From contig DHQL01000025.1 of the NCBI GenBank assembly GCA_002408085.1, positions 219,350 through 283,349 on the forward strand: DNA of 64,000 nt. Reading direction: 5' to 3'. Each line of letters opens with the position of its first letter. Position 1 is the stretch's first letter. The notes below the pieces were generated by a model. It was given only the letters and a program-made list of their open reading frames with translations, searched no databases and had not been told where the DNA came from. The DNA is from Spirochaeta sp. UBA5339 (lineage in GTDB: Bacteria; Spirochaetota; Spirochaetia; DSM-2461). The position numbers were made by a program, and so were the translations under genes. Below, in pieces: positions 27,520 through 36,802 of the stretch.

Positions 27520-27969
27520 CTAATTTATTTGTTCTATTTCATCCGCCAGAACGGCGGCCCATTCACGACTCTCTTCCTCGCTCCGTCTCTCCAGATCATT
27601 TACCATAAGGGAGGGGAGCATTATCCGGCAGCCCAGGCTTCTGAGCTTGGCCTCGAGAATGCGGACGGCTTCACAGAAAAAGCGGAACCGGGAGCTTCCC
27701 GAACCGAATGCGGCACCGAAGCGGCCCTTGAGATCCAGATCGTCCATCTCCCTTTCAAAATCGATAAAGTCCGACTGCAGATCCCCGTCGCTCCAGGTTG
27801 AGCTGCCCAGAAGAATAAACTTGTACTCTTTCAGTTCTTCGGGTTTTGCTTCGAAGACGTTCTTGCTGACTACCGGAATATTTCTGGATTCCAGCACATC
27901 GGCAATATAACCGGCCATCGCAGCGGTGCTACCCTGCTTGCTTCCGTAGATTATGAGAACTTTTTCCAT
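27520..27969 (-). CDS. Flavodoxin
   Basis: A 149-residue protein with the FMN phosphate loop near the N-terminus (YGSKQGSTAAMAG), an SSTWSDGDL isoalloxazine loop and the third loop FGSGSSRFRFF. Size and domain pattern are those of short-chain flavodoxins, low-potential electron carriers in the cytoplasm. It is co-transcribed with the small protein at 27283. Confidence 0.88.
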   Translation of the reverse strand: MEKVLIIYGSKQGSTAAMAGYIADVLESRNIPVVSKNVFEAKPEELKEYKFILLGSSTWSDGDLQSDFIDFEREMDDLDLKGRFGAAFGSGSSRFRFFCEAVRILEAKLRSLGCRIMLPSLMVNDLERRSEEESREWAAVLADEIEQIN

Positions 27970-28043
27970 GGAAATATCCTACAGTATTCTCCCCGGTGTG
28001 AAAAGTTCCAGGGAAGAGACTGCAGGAAATGATCAAAGAGGGG

Positions 28044-28442
28044 TCAGAGGATGGTCTTGAGAACCGCCGAACGCTGTTCCGCAAGTTTTTTAAGATTGAC
28101 CCGGTCAACAATCAGGCGTTCATTGAGGCCGTGGGAGATGACACCCGTCTCATCCACCGCCTTCAGGGCAATGAAGATTTTGTTTTCCTCTACCTTTTTG
28201 ACTGTCGCCTCAACTGTCACTGTTTCACCTGCAACAGTGGGTTCCTCGTGGTTCACCTGAACCATGGAGCAGACAGAGGTGACACCGTCATGGAGTTCCT
28301 TGTCCAGAAGGGCCCAGGCCGTATCCAGCATCAGTTTGGTAAGGGCGGCGGTTGAAAGGAGTCCGTCGTAAGTGTCTTTACTTGATACATCTTTCTGAAG
28401 GGTCAGAGACTTGTTCATCAACTCATTAAAGTTTTTTACCAT
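28044..28442 (-). CDS. FlK-type hotdog thioesterase
   Basis: A 132-residue single hotdog domain. VNHEEPTVAGETVTVEATVKK and SHGLNERLIVD match the fluoroacetyl-CoA thioesterase-like family, in which the HERFIVD segment is typical. It probably hydrolyses a short acyl-CoA; the actual substrate is unknown. Divergent from the RluA-type gene. Confidence 0.75.
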   Translation of the reverse strand: MVKNFNELMNKSLTLQKDVSSKDTYDGLLSTAALTKLMLDTAWALLDKELHDGVTSVCSMVQVNHEEPTVAGETVTVEATVKKVEENKIFIALKAVDETGVISHGLNERLIVDRVNLKKLAEQRSAVLKTIL

Positions 28443-28585
28443 GATCGAGTCCTCCTTATTTGAATTCTCGCACCACAGTGGGGGTATTTCCAGAAATTCA
28501 TTAATTTATTACCGGTTGGCGGGGGAGATCGGAAAGATCGGGGAGCAGGGAAGCCGGGAAGAGCAAAAAATATTATACTTTGACC

Positions 28586-29260
28586 ATGATACTCCGAGAA
28601 GAAGAAGATTTTCTGGTCTGCCTGAAAGAGGCGGGGCTGGATTTCCATAACTCCCAGGAAGGACCCGGTTTTTTTACCAGAATCAAGGAGCTGCGTGCCC
28701 TGAGCCATCCCGGGGAGACTCTCTATCCCCTTCACAGGCTGGACAAGCTGACCTCCGGTCTGATTCTGGTGGCCCGTAATAAAAAGGCCGCCGCCGGAAT
28801 GGGTGCCCTTATTGCCGGAGGAGGTGTGGAAAAGACCTATCTGGCGGTGTCCGATAAAAAGCCTTTGAAAAAGCAGGGCTGGGTAGTGGGTGATATGGAA
28901 CGTTCCCGGAGGGGGCAGTGGATCTTAAAAAGAACTAAGGAGAATCCCGCCAGAACCTACTTCTTCAGCCGTTCCCTTGAACCGGGATACAGGCTTTTTC
29001 TGGTCAGGATCTATACGGGAAAGACCCATCAGGTCAGGGTTGCCCTGAAGAGTCTGGGATCCCCCATTCTGGGAGATCCCCTCTACTATGGCTCAGGTCC
29101 CGTGGCAGAACGCTGCTACCTCCATGCCTGGAGGCTGAAGTTCAGCTGGAAGGATCAGAACTTCGATCTGGAGTCTCTTCCCCGGGGCGGACGGCTGTTT
29201 GACGGGTTGAAGGGGCGTGACCGTCTTCTGGACTTGCCCTCTTTTCCGGTGTATCCCTGA
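28586..29260 (+). CDS. RluA-family pseudouridine synthase
   Basis: A 224-residue protein with the catalytic aspartate in the motif YPLHRLDKLTSGLIL and the C-terminal KTHQVRVALKSLGSPILGD signature. No S4 domain is present, so it is a short form acting on rRNA or tRNA. ATG 28586 is preferred (TTG 28580 also in frame); the Shine-Dalgarno is weak. Its last 106 bases overlap the convergent methyltransferase. Confidence 0.85.
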   Translation: MILREEEDFLVCLKEAGLDFHNSQEGPGFFTRIKELRALSHPGETLYPLHRLDKLTSGLILVARNKKAAAGMGALIAGGGVEKTYLAVSDKKPLKKQGWVVGDMERSRRGQWILKRTKENPARTYFFSRSLEPGYRLFLVRIYTGKTHQVRVALKSLGSPILGDPLYYGSGPVAERCYLHAWRLKFSWKDQNFDLESLPRGGRLFDGLKGRDRLLDLPSFPVYP

Positions 29261-30195
29261 AAGTAACCCGTCAGTGACCAGCAGCGGTGGGCAGGCTTGC
29301 CCTTGAAGTCCTCGTCGGTGGTCTCCCTTGTAATCTCCTCGATCTTTACCCCCGAGGGGAAGTCTCTCTTGTCAAAGCGGAAGTCCGACTGGTTGTTGGA
29401 GAAGTAGATATGGCCCTCACCCTTGAGGACCTTGTAGCAGGCTTCAATCAGCTCGATGTAATCCTTCTGGATTTTCAGGGTCCGGTCCATCTTGCGGCTG
29501 TTGGAGAAGGTGGGAGGGTCGAGGATGATCAGGTCCCACTTGTCCTTCTTTGCGGCGGCCTCTTCGAGAAATTTAAAAACATCCGACTGAAGGAACTCGA
29601 AGGCTCCGGGAAGAAAGTCATTGTTCCGGAAGTTATCCTTCGCCCAGTCCAGGTAAGTGGCCGACAGGTCTACTGTAGTGATCCTTGAGGCTCCTCCTGA
29701 GGCGGCGTAGAGGGAGAAGGAGCCGGTGTAGCTGAAGAGGTTCAGGACGCTCTTGCCGAAGGCTTCCTCCCTGACCATCTCTCTGGTTTTTCTGTGGTCC
29801 AGAAAGAGACCTGTATCGATATAGTCCTTAAGGTTTACCTGGAATTTCAGCTCGTTCTCCTGAACGAGGATCTTCTCCTGCTGCTCATCCAGAGCCTTGT
29901 ACTGTTCGTGATCCGACAGGGATTGTCTGGATTTAATTATCATCCGCTCCCGGGGACAGTAGAGGGCGCCGGCGATTTTTACAATCTCCTCTTCAGAGAG
30001 TTCAAACTCCTCCTTTCCCTCAAGAATGGTCAGGTGCATATAGGCGCCGTAACGGTCGATCAGCAGGGGGAGGTCCGCAAAGTTGCGGTTAAAGACTCTG
30101 TAGCAGTCCGTTCCCAGTTCGGTAAAGTGTGTTCTCAGCTCTTTCTGGCGTGTTTTCAGCAGGGACAAAAGTTTGTCCAGGTATTCCTCTTTCAT
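29155..30195 (-). CDS. Class I SAM-dependent rRNA methyltransferase, RlmK-like
   Basis: A 346-residue protein. YIDTGLFLDHRKTREMV is the hallmark of the RlmK (C-terminal half of RlmKL) group, followed by the SAM motif VLNLFSYTGSFSLYA and the catalytic-region motif LDPPTFSNS. It probably makes m7G in 23S rRNA. The conserved domain ends near residue 310; the last 35 residues are a basic, low-complexity tail that overlaps the RluA-type gene tail to tail. Confidence 0.82.
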   Translation of the reverse strand: MKEEYLDKLLSLLKTRQKELRTHFTELGTDCYRVFNRNFADLPLLIDRYGAYMHLTILEGKEEFELSEEEIVKIAGALYCPRERMIIKSRQSLSDHEQYKALDEQQEKILVQENELKFQVNLKDYIDTGLFLDHRKTREMVREEAFGKSVLNLFSYTGSFSLYAASGGASRITTVDLSATYLDWAKDNFRNNDFLPGAFEFLQSDVFKFLEEAAAKKDKWDLIILDPPTFSNSRKMDRTLKIQKDYIELIEACYKVLKGEGHIYFSNNQSDFRFDKRDFPSGVKIEEITRETTDEDFKGKPAHRCWSLTGYFQGYTGKEGKSRRRSRPFNPSNSRPPRGRDSRSKF

Positions 30196-30259
30196 GATAA
30201 CTCCTGTCCTTCAGAATATCCTGCCAGAGACAGGGCATGCAAGCTCCGGCAGGTGGAGT

Positions 30260-30874
30260 TTAAAGGGAATTAAATTGATTCATATATGGAAGAGCCTCTG
30301 CGGTGGCCCTTGCCTTGTCCAGTCTTGAGAGAAGGAGGGCCGTGCTGTCCCAGGTTCCTTCAACAAGGGCTTTGCGCCGTGATTCGGGAATTTCTATACC
30401 GTACTCCCTGCCCCCGCAGCTGACCTTTTTCGTTTTCAGATCCAGGGTCAGTTCCAGACTGCTGTCATCGTCGACGGCCTTCTGAATCTCATGGATGTCT
30501 CCGGGGCTGAGGGTGACCGCCGCCAGTCCGATCATGGCGCAGTTACCGGCGAAGATCTCCGCCAGAGACTCGGCGAGGACCACCTTGATACCCCAGCGGA
30601 AGAGGGCCTGGGGGGCGTGTTCCCGGCTGGAGCCGCAGCCGAAGTTGTCATTGGCAATCAGAAATGAGGCGTTCTGCCGCTCCGGGGCGTTAAAGGGATG
30701 GTCCTTTTTTCCGCCCTCCTGGGTAAAGCGCTCGTCGAAGAAGGGGTACTCTCCCATCCGGGCAAAGGTGATCTCCTTCAGAAACCGGGCCGGGATGATC
30801 CGGTCGGTGTCTATGTCATTACCGGGAACAGAGACTCCTGTTCCTTTAAGGGTTGTAATTGATTTATCATTCAT
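30260..30874 (-). CDS. leuD: 3-isopropylmalate dehydratase small subunit
   Basis: A 204-residue protein with the LeuD swivel domain: NDIDTDRIIPARFLKEI, then NFGCGSSREHAPQAL. With LeuC it isomerises 2- to 3-isopropylmalate in leucine synthesis. The start ATG 30874 overlaps the leuC stop as ATGA, so the two are translationally coupled. The frame is open upstream only because it lies inside leuC. Confidence 0.95.
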   Translation of the reverse strand: MNDKSITTLKGTGVSVPGNDIDTDRIIPARFLKEITFARMGEYPFFDERFTQEGGKKDHPFNAPERQNASFLIANDNFGCGSSREHAPQALFRWGIKVVLAESLAEIFAGNCAMIGLAAVTLSPGDIHEIQKAVDDDSSLELTLDLKTKKVSCGGREYGIEIPESRRKALVEGTWDSTALLLSRLDKARATAEALPYMNQFNSL

Positions 30875-32277
30875 GAGTTTATCTCCCTGATGTCCTGAAC
30901 ATGTCCCGCAATCGCCGCCGCTGCCACCATGGCCGGTGACATCAGCAGGGTCCGTCCTGTGGGGCTCCCCTGACGGCCGATAAAGTTCCGGTTGCTTGAA
31001 CTTGCGGAGATCTCGTCTCCCTGCAGCTTGTCGGGGTTCATGGCCAGACACATGGAACAGCCCGCCTGACGCCACTCAAATCCGGCGTCCTCGAAGATCC
31101 GGTCCAGTCCCTCCTTCATGGCCTGTATCCTTACTGGGATGGAACCGGGAACGACGATGCCCCTGACAGAGGGGTGTATCTTCTTTCCCTTGAGGACCCT
31201 GGCCGCGGCCCTGAGGTCGGAGATCCGGCCGTTGGTGCAGCTTCCGATAAAGGCCACCTGTACCGGCAGATCAACCGCCTTCTGCCCCGGGGTCAGTTTC
31301 ATATGGGCATAGGCCTCTTCGTAGGACTTCTTCAGATCTCCCTCGGCCTCATCAAGGCGGGGAAGGTTCTCGTCCACCGCAACAGACTGTGCCGGGGTGA
31401 TTCCCCAGGTAACCATGGGTGAGATGTCGGCGGCATTGAATACCACCACATCATCATAGACGGCGTCCTCTCCCGAGGGGAGGGTCTTCCACCATGCAAG
31501 GGCCTTCTCCCATTCGTCTTCCGGGGGCGCGTACTCTCGTCCCTTGATATATTCATAGGTGGTTTCATCGGGGTTTACATATCCGATCCGGGCGCCGCCT
31601 TCGATGGACATGTTGCAAACCGTCATCCGGCCCTCCATGGTCATCTCATCGAAGACCTCTCCCGCATACTCGTAGGCATAGCCCAGACCGCCGCGGACAC
31701 CGAGGCGGTTGATAATATAGAGAATCACGTCCTTGGGGGTAACTTCATCAGCAAGGGTTCCGTTCACCTCAATCCGCCGGACCTTAAGTTCATCCATGGT
31801 GAGGCAGCCGGTGGCCAGGACGTCACGTACCTGACTGGTTCCGATTCCAAAGGCCAGGGTTCCGAAGGCCCCGTGGGTGGAGGTGTGGGAGTCGCCGCAG
31901 GCAACGGTCATACCCGGCTGGGTCAGTCCCAGCTCCGGACCCACCATATGGACGATTCCCTGCTTTCCTGTGGGGGGATCGTAGAGGGGAACTCCGAAGT
32001 CCTCTGTATTCTTCTCCAGAGCCTCCATCATCTGCTCCGCCTGGGAGTCCGCAAAGGGGCGCTCAAGACTGGCGGTGGGGATTATATGGTCACAGGTAGC
32101 GAAGGTTCTGTCGGGGAAGGCCACCTTCAGTCCGGTTTCCCTGAGAGCATCAAAGGCCTGGGGACTGGTCACCTCATGGACCAGATGAAGACCGATCAGG
32201 ATCTGGTTCTGTCCAGTGGGCAGGGTGCCTACATTATGGGCGTTCCAAACCTTGTTATAGAGTGTGTTTTCAGCCAC
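30871..32277 (-). CDS. leuC: 3-isopropylmalate dehydratase large subunit
   Basis: A 468-residue aconitase-family protein. It carries the [4Fe-4S] ligands (SCTNGR and CSMCLAMNPD) and substrate motifs such as ACGDSHTSTHGAFG. GTG 32277 with AAAGGA seven bases ahead gives the expected LeuC N-terminus (AENTLYNKVWNAH) and length. The open frame further upstream is antisense to the gene at 32407. It forms an operon with leuD; no other leu gene is in view. Confidence 0.95.
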   Translation of the reverse strand: MAENTLYNKVWNAHNVGTLPTGQNQILIGLHLVHEVTSPQAFDALRETGLKVAFPDRTFATCDHIIPTASLERPFADSQAEQMMEALEKNTEDFGVPLYDPPTGKQGIVHMVGPELGLTQPGMTVACGDSHTSTHGAFGTLAFGIGTSQVRDVLATGCLTMDELKVRRIEVNGTLADEVTPKDVILYIINRLGVRGGLGYAYEYAGEVFDEMTMEGRMTVCNMSIEGGARIGYVNPDETTYEYIKGREYAPPEDEWEKALAWWKTLPSGEDAVYDDVVVFNAADISPMVTWGITPAQSVAVDENLPRLDEAEGDLKKSYEEAYAHMKLTPGQKAVDLPVQVAFIGSCTNGRISDLRAAARVLKGKKIHPSVRGIVVPGSIPVRIQAMKEGLDRIFEDAGFEWRQAGCSMCLAMNPDKLQGDEISASSSNRNFIGRQGSPTGRTLLMSPAMVAAAAIAGHVQDIREINS

Positions 32278-32364
32278 GTTATTATCCTTTAACTTTGGTT
32301 TAACTAATTTTAAGAGTGTTTCAGGCATATTTCCAGAAATCCCGACTTCTTTTTTTCGGCATTC

Positions 32365-32384
32365 CGGGATCTTGATTAATCCCG
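32365..32384. promoter_or_regulatory. Small dyad between leuC and the divergent gene
   Basis: CGGGAT, 8 bases, ATCCCG. It could be an operator for leuCD or the 32407 gene; no assignment is possible from sequence. Confidence 0.25.
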
Positions 32385-32406
32385 TGTGCGAGTGCATCTT
32401 GTGGGC

Positions 32407-35127
32407 ATGAAAGATAAAGAGGGCGAGATCTTTAACTCTCTCGACCGGGTATATATGGACAGGGCCATCCGTGAGGCCTATGCATTCCTTAACAGAGAGG
32501 ACAGGGAGTCCAGTCCCTACCTCCCTTCCGGCTACCATGGATTCAATTCGGAGATTCTCAATCCCGTAACAAGGGGAGTCATCAACTATGAGCGCCTCTC
32601 CCATCCCGATTACTTTAACAGGACCGACCGTTCCCTGGATGCCCTGAACTCTCTGGCCCTGAATTTTCAGTTTGATCTGAACAAGACCAGACTCCTGATG
32701 GCCGTTGTGCGGGAGGCGGTGAAGAGCAAGAACGATCCAGAGGCCTGTCTCTCCTATCTCTCCCTCTACGGCAAGGTCCTGAGGGGAACCCCGGCGCAGG
32801 TAAGAAATATCCTGGTTCAGAAATTTCACCTGACGGTCATGCCCGACCGGCCCCTGAACTCCATTGATGCCGGCTTTGACGACAGGGTCTATGACAGTTT
32901 CAGCCTGGGCAAGAGAACGGCCCTGCAGGTTGTGGTGGATGCCTATATCAAAGGCCTCTCCCGGGTGACCATTGTTCATATCAATGAGATCCAGATGAAG
33001 ATCATCCCCCTTGTTCTCGAGGCGGGGAGGATGCTCAATGTGGATGTGGAGTTCGCCCTCGAATTTACACACGGAAGGGGCTCAGGGAAACAGAACTTTA
33101 TCCTCTACTTTCCCGACTGCACCACTTTAGAGGAGTATCGGGAGGCCATGGCCTCTCCCTCTATGGAGTCCTTTCAGAAGGAGCTCCTAAAGGCGGCAGA
33201 GGCCAGGGAGAAAGCTGTTTCAAAGGAGATCAGCCGCTTCAACCGCAAGGTTCTGCCGGGACTGAACAAGGGCTTTGAAAAGTATCCCGACCTGCTGATG
33301 CCGAAGATCGCCCTGGAGGATCTGCTGGGAACCATCAAAGTAAACCAGCTCTCCATTCCCTCCCTGGGTCACTACATATACGAGATCTACGGACAGGTTC
33401 TGAAACAGCGGATGGAGGCCTTCGATCTGGATGAGTTTGCCCCTCTCCTGGGAAAACTGAAAAAGATGAAGAACCGTGAGATCTGCGCCCTTGTGGAGAA
33501 GGTGGAGCGTCTTGATCAGGAGTATAACAAGATGGATCATGAGGCCTTTACGGCCCGCTATCTCTCCGAGGAATTCGAGATATCCCTCACAATTCCTGAT
33601 TTTACCGGGCATCTGATCCGTCTCAGGGAGGCTGGAATCGATGTGGTTCTGGCCCTGGCCCAGAAGACCGGTGTTCCCGGAATGCTGGAAAATCTTCTCC
33701 GCTACTCCGGCGGAGTCAACGGGATTGAGCTCTTCAACACCAAGTACTTCTTCTCCCACAGAGAGAAGGAGGCCGAGATTCCCCAGCTTATGGAGCTGAT
33801 CAATATCTACAATGACGGCGCCGTAAAGGCCCTCTTCCGCAAGGCCCAGAGTCTGGGACTGGTCAGGGACAGGGGGGATAAATTCAAGGTTCTCCTCTCG
33901 GATGCGGCCATGAGGATGATCGGCTCCGATGACCAGAGTTTCAAGATCAAGCTGGGAAGCGGGTCCAATGACTACAGCACCCTCAGCCCCGGAATGGGAT
34001 TCCTTGTTCCACGGATCGGTCTATTGGGTATCCGCAGCTCCATCAAGGGCCTGGCCTGGCACTACACTCTTCCCTTCAGAATGGGTGAGAAACTGGAGGC
34101 CCTCTCTTTTTCAATTGAACGGAGCGGACCCTTTGCCATTCTGAAGCGTCTTTCCAGAGGGGCCGTGATTCTCCTGGGAAACCCGACGGCCTTTGACCCG
34201 AAACGGAAGAGGGAGAAAAAAATCTCCCTGATCAAGAGGCTGAAAAGTGCCAACCCGGCCATCAGATACACAATCCTTATCTTTTTCGGAGTGCTCTTCT
34301 CTCTTATGCCGGTCAAGGGAAGCCTGGCTCCTCATTTTATCGCCCTCTGGTTCCTGATCAGTCTTGTTCAGTCGGTGCTGTCGGACCTCCTGTCCCATGG
34401 AGGAAGAAAGATTAAGTTCTACAGGAAGGAGTTGATCAATGTAAGAGACCTCTCCTCCTATCTGTTTTTTACGGGACTGGCCATTCCTGTCCTCGGTTCG
34501 GCCTCCTACCATATCACCGTATATCTGGAGACCATAAATTTGAGTCCCGGCCTTGAGAGTACGGTGCTCTTTGTCCTTCTGGGTATTGTCTCCTGGATCT
34601 ATACGGGAGGCACGACTCTGCTGAGGGGGTACAAGCCACTGACGGCCCTGGTGAACGGTGCCAGAACCTTCTACAGCTTTCCCCTTGCCGCCGTATCGGC
34701 CCTCTTCCTTCCTCTGCCGCCCATTGTGCAGCAGAAGATCTGGTCCGCCGTGGCCGGAGCCTTTGTTGAGGGAATTGCCAAGTACAGGGAGGATCTTCGT
34801 CTCAGGAAGGCCGACTTTATCAGGCTCTTCAGGGAGATGGCCAACCCCCGTACCGCGCAGGACAGACGGCAGTGCCTCTGTTACGACCTCCTCTATATCC
34901 GCGGCAGAATGCCCCGGGGTCGGGATGTTCTCAGTGCTGTTCTCGGCACTCTGTCCGCCGGGGAGAGGGAGGCTCTGGTCAGGGAGCTGGAAGATGGTAA
35001 CCTCTATACAACCCTGAACCGGAGAGGCCTTGATTCCTCTTATAAAAAGCTGCAGACCCCCATGGAGAAGGAGCGCCTGGAACTGCTTCAGGAGCTGGCG
35101 GGAACAGAAGTAGCCGTCAGCTCCTGA
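32407..35127 (+). CDS. Large membrane protein of unknown function
   Basis: A 907-residue protein from ATG 32407 (21 bases inside the longest frame). The first 600 residues are soluble and charged, with helical and Rossmann/TIM-like strand patterns (for example SRVTIVHINEIQMKIIPLVL and DVEFALEFTHGRGS). Hydrophobic helices fall around residues 618-640, 640-660, 682-700, 710-735 and 748-770, followed by a cytoplasmic-looking 135-residue tail. I recognise no catalytic family. It is divergent from leuCD. The gene is intact, moderately GC-rich and looks ancestral, not transferred. Confidence 0.7.
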   Translation: MKDKEGEIFNSLDRVYMDRAIREAYAFLNREDRESSPYLPSGYHGFNSEILNPVTRGVINYERLSHPDYFNRTDRSLDALNSLALNFQFDLNKTRLLMAVVREAVKSKNDPEACLSYLSLYGKVLRGTPAQVRNILVQKFHLTVMPDRPLNSIDAGFDDRVYDSFSLGKRTALQVVVDAYIKGLSRVTIVHINEIQMKIIPLVLEAGRMLNVDVEFALEFTHGRGSGKQNFILYFPDCTTLEEYREAMASPSMESFQKELLKAAEAREKAVSKEISRFNRKVLPGLNKGFEKYPDLLMPKIALEDLLGTIKVNQLSIPSLGHYIYEIYGQVLKQRMEAFDLDEFAPLLGKLKKMKNREICALVEKVERLDQEYNKMDHEAFTARYLSEEFEISLTIPDFTGHLIRLREAGIDVVLALAQKTGVPGMLENLLRYSGGVNGIELFNTKYFFSHREKEAEIPQLMELINIYNDGAVKALFRKAQSLGLVRDRGDKFKVLLSDAAMRMIGSDDQSFKIKLGSGSNDYSTLSPGMGFLVPRIGLLGIRSSIKGLAWHYTLPFRMGEKLEALSFSIERSGPFAILKRLSRGAVILLGNPTAFDPKRKREKKISLIKRLKSANPAIRYTILIFFGVLFSLMPVKGSLAPHFIALWFLISLVQSVLSDLLSHGGRKIKFYRKELINVRDLSSYLFFTGLAIPVLGSASYHITVYLETINLSPGLESTVLFVLLGIVSWIYTGGTTLLRGYKPLTALVNGARTFYSFPLAAVSALFLPLPPIVQQKIWSAVAGAFVEGIAKYREDLRLRKADFIRLFREMANPRTAQDRRQCLCYDLLYIRGRMPRGRDVLSAVLGTLSAGEREALVRELEDGNLYTTLNRRGLDSSYKKLQTPMEKERLELLQELAGTEVAVSS

Positions 35128-35332
35128 ACGCTGACTGAGGCTCTCAGAAAATAGTTGTACAACACCAGATTTAATAGTTTAATCTTATTGAGGTTCATCT
35201 AAATTATATAATAGACTCACAAATCTTATGTATCCATGTACTATGGTTGTGCAGCATAAGGAATAATCTTGGATAAATAAATCATAAACAGTCGTTGGGA
35301 ACCCTCGGGAACCGGCAGGGGAGGAATATATT

Positions 35333-36688
35333 ATGACACAGTATAGAATTCTGCCTGAATCTGTGCTTCAGATAATTGAAGACAGAGAGTGGAGCAAGCT
35401 CAAGAAGGTCGAATGGCCGGACTATGAGTTGTGTTCCTCAGAGCTTGCCGAACATTTTGAAGACCTGAAGGGTGAAGACTGTCAGGAACTGTTTTCCCGG
35501 CTCCCTGAAAAACTGAAGATCCGCGTTTTTGCGGATATGACCGCTCACAACCGGCTGCCTGTTTTTGAAACCCTTAAAAGAAACGAGAAGGTCAGGCTCC
35601 TGAACAACCTGGACCCCGACGACCTCTCCGAATTTATTCAGGAGTACGACGAGGCAGACGCTCAGGATATTATGACTCTCCTCAGACCCGAGGAGAAGGA
35701 AGAGACCGAGGACCTACTCCAGTATCCCCCCGAGTCCGTCGGCCGTATGATGACCCCCGACTATATGAGTATCCAGAAAGACTGGACAGTGGAAGAGGTT
35801 TTTGACCATCTACGGAAGAAGGGTGAGGATAGAGAGACCCTTTCCACCCTCTATGTCTGTGATGAGAAAGGGGCCCTTATGGATGCCCTCTCTCTTAATA
35901 AAATTGTTCTCGCCCCCCTCAAAACCAGAGTCAGTGATCTGATGGATGAGACTGTGCTGACCATCACCCCTGAAGAGGACCGGGAGGTTGCCGTAGAGCT
36001 TATGCAGCAGTACGACAGACTGGTTCTTCCCGTTGTGGATGAAGGAAAACACCTTCTCGGTATCGTTACCATCGATGATATTATGGACATCGCCCAGGAC
36101 GAGGCCACCGAGGACTTCCAGCTCCAGGCGGCGGTTTCCCCCCTGGGTAAGGGATACTGGGATACAAGACTCAGCGGTCTGCTGAAAAGCCGTCTCCCCT
36201 GGCTGGGTGTTCTGATTGTTGTGAACCTTCTCTCTTCGGGCATTATCGCCGCCTTTGAGGAGTCTCTGGCCATCTATGTGGGACTGGCCTTCTTTATTCC
36301 TCTTCTGATTGATGCGGGAGGCAACTCGGGCAGCCAATCTGCCATGATGATGATCCGTGCCCTCAGCACAGGTGACGTCAAAGCCGATCAGTGGGCCCGC
36401 ATCTTTTTCCGGGAACTGATCTGCGGCGCCATGATCGGTCTGACCCTGGGCCTTATGGGTGCTGCCCTGGGATACTTCCGGGGAGGTCCGGAGCTGGCGG
36501 TGGTTCTTTTTCTCTCCCTCTTTCTGATTCTGATTGTGACCAATCTTACGGGAGTGGTTCTGCCCTTTATACTTACGGTTGTAAAAGTTGACCCTGCGGT
36601 TGCCAGCGGTCCCCTTATTACAACTGTTTCCGATGCCCTGGGGCTGCTTATCTACTTCAATGTTGCTGTGATGGTTCTTGGGATCTGA
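35333..36688 (+). CDS. mgtE: Magnesium transporter MgtE
   Basis: A 451-residue protein with an N-terminal superhelical domain (residues about 20-125), two CBS domains (about 130-255) and five membrane helices starting near 285, with the pore signature FFIPLLIDAGGNSGSQS. It is a Mg2+-gated channel in the inner membrane. A strong GGGGAGG precedes ATG 35333. I looked for an M-box riboswitch in the 205 bases upstream and saw none. A GGGATCT/AGATCCC stem covers the stop codon. Confidence 0.93.
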   Translation: MTQYRILPESVLQIIEDREWSKLKKVEWPDYELCSSELAEHFEDLKGEDCQELFSRLPEKLKIRVFADMTAHNRLPVFETLKRNEKVRLLNNLDPDDLSEFIQEYDEADAQDIMTLLRPEEKEETEDLLQYPPESVGRMMTPDYMSIQKDWTVEEVFDHLRKKGEDRETLSTLYVCDEKGALMDALSLNKIVLAPLKTRVSDLMDETVLTITPEEDREVAVELMQQYDRLVLPVVDEGKHLLGIVTIDDIMDIAQDEATEDFQLQAAVSPLGKGYWDTRLSGLLKSRLPWLGVLIVVNLLSSGIIAAFEESLAIYVGLAFFIPLLIDAGGNSGSQSAMMMIRALSTGDVKADQWARIFFRELICGAMIGLTLGLMGAALGYFRGGPELAVVLFLSLFLILIVTNLTGVVLPFILTVVKVDPAVASGPLITTVSDALGLLIYFNVAVMVLGI

Positions 36689-36704
36689 GCTTGCTCAAGA
36701 TCCC
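36680..36704. terminator. Stem-loop across the mgtE stop codon
   Basis: GGGATCT-GAGC-tt-GCTC-a-AGATCCC, a nearly complete stem with no T-run after it. It may protect the 3' end or attenuate readthrough into 36803. Confidence 0.45.
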
Positions 36705-36802
36705 TGATGAAAGATATACAGGCCGGATTTTTTGATGTATATTAGGTTTCCGGGGGAGACTATTCTCCCGAAGACCGGAACACTTTTTTAAAGGGGCAAG
36801 TT

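Noticed and set aside
31075..33072. Long N-terminal extensions of leuC and leuD
   Set aside because: The extra leuC region is antisense to the 32407 gene and the extra leuD region lies within leuC; GTG 32277 and ATG 30874 with proper spacing give normal-length proteins.
35128..35332. Possible magnesium riboswitch before mgtE
   Set aside because: I looked for M-box conserved segments and found none; the leader is short and AT-rich.
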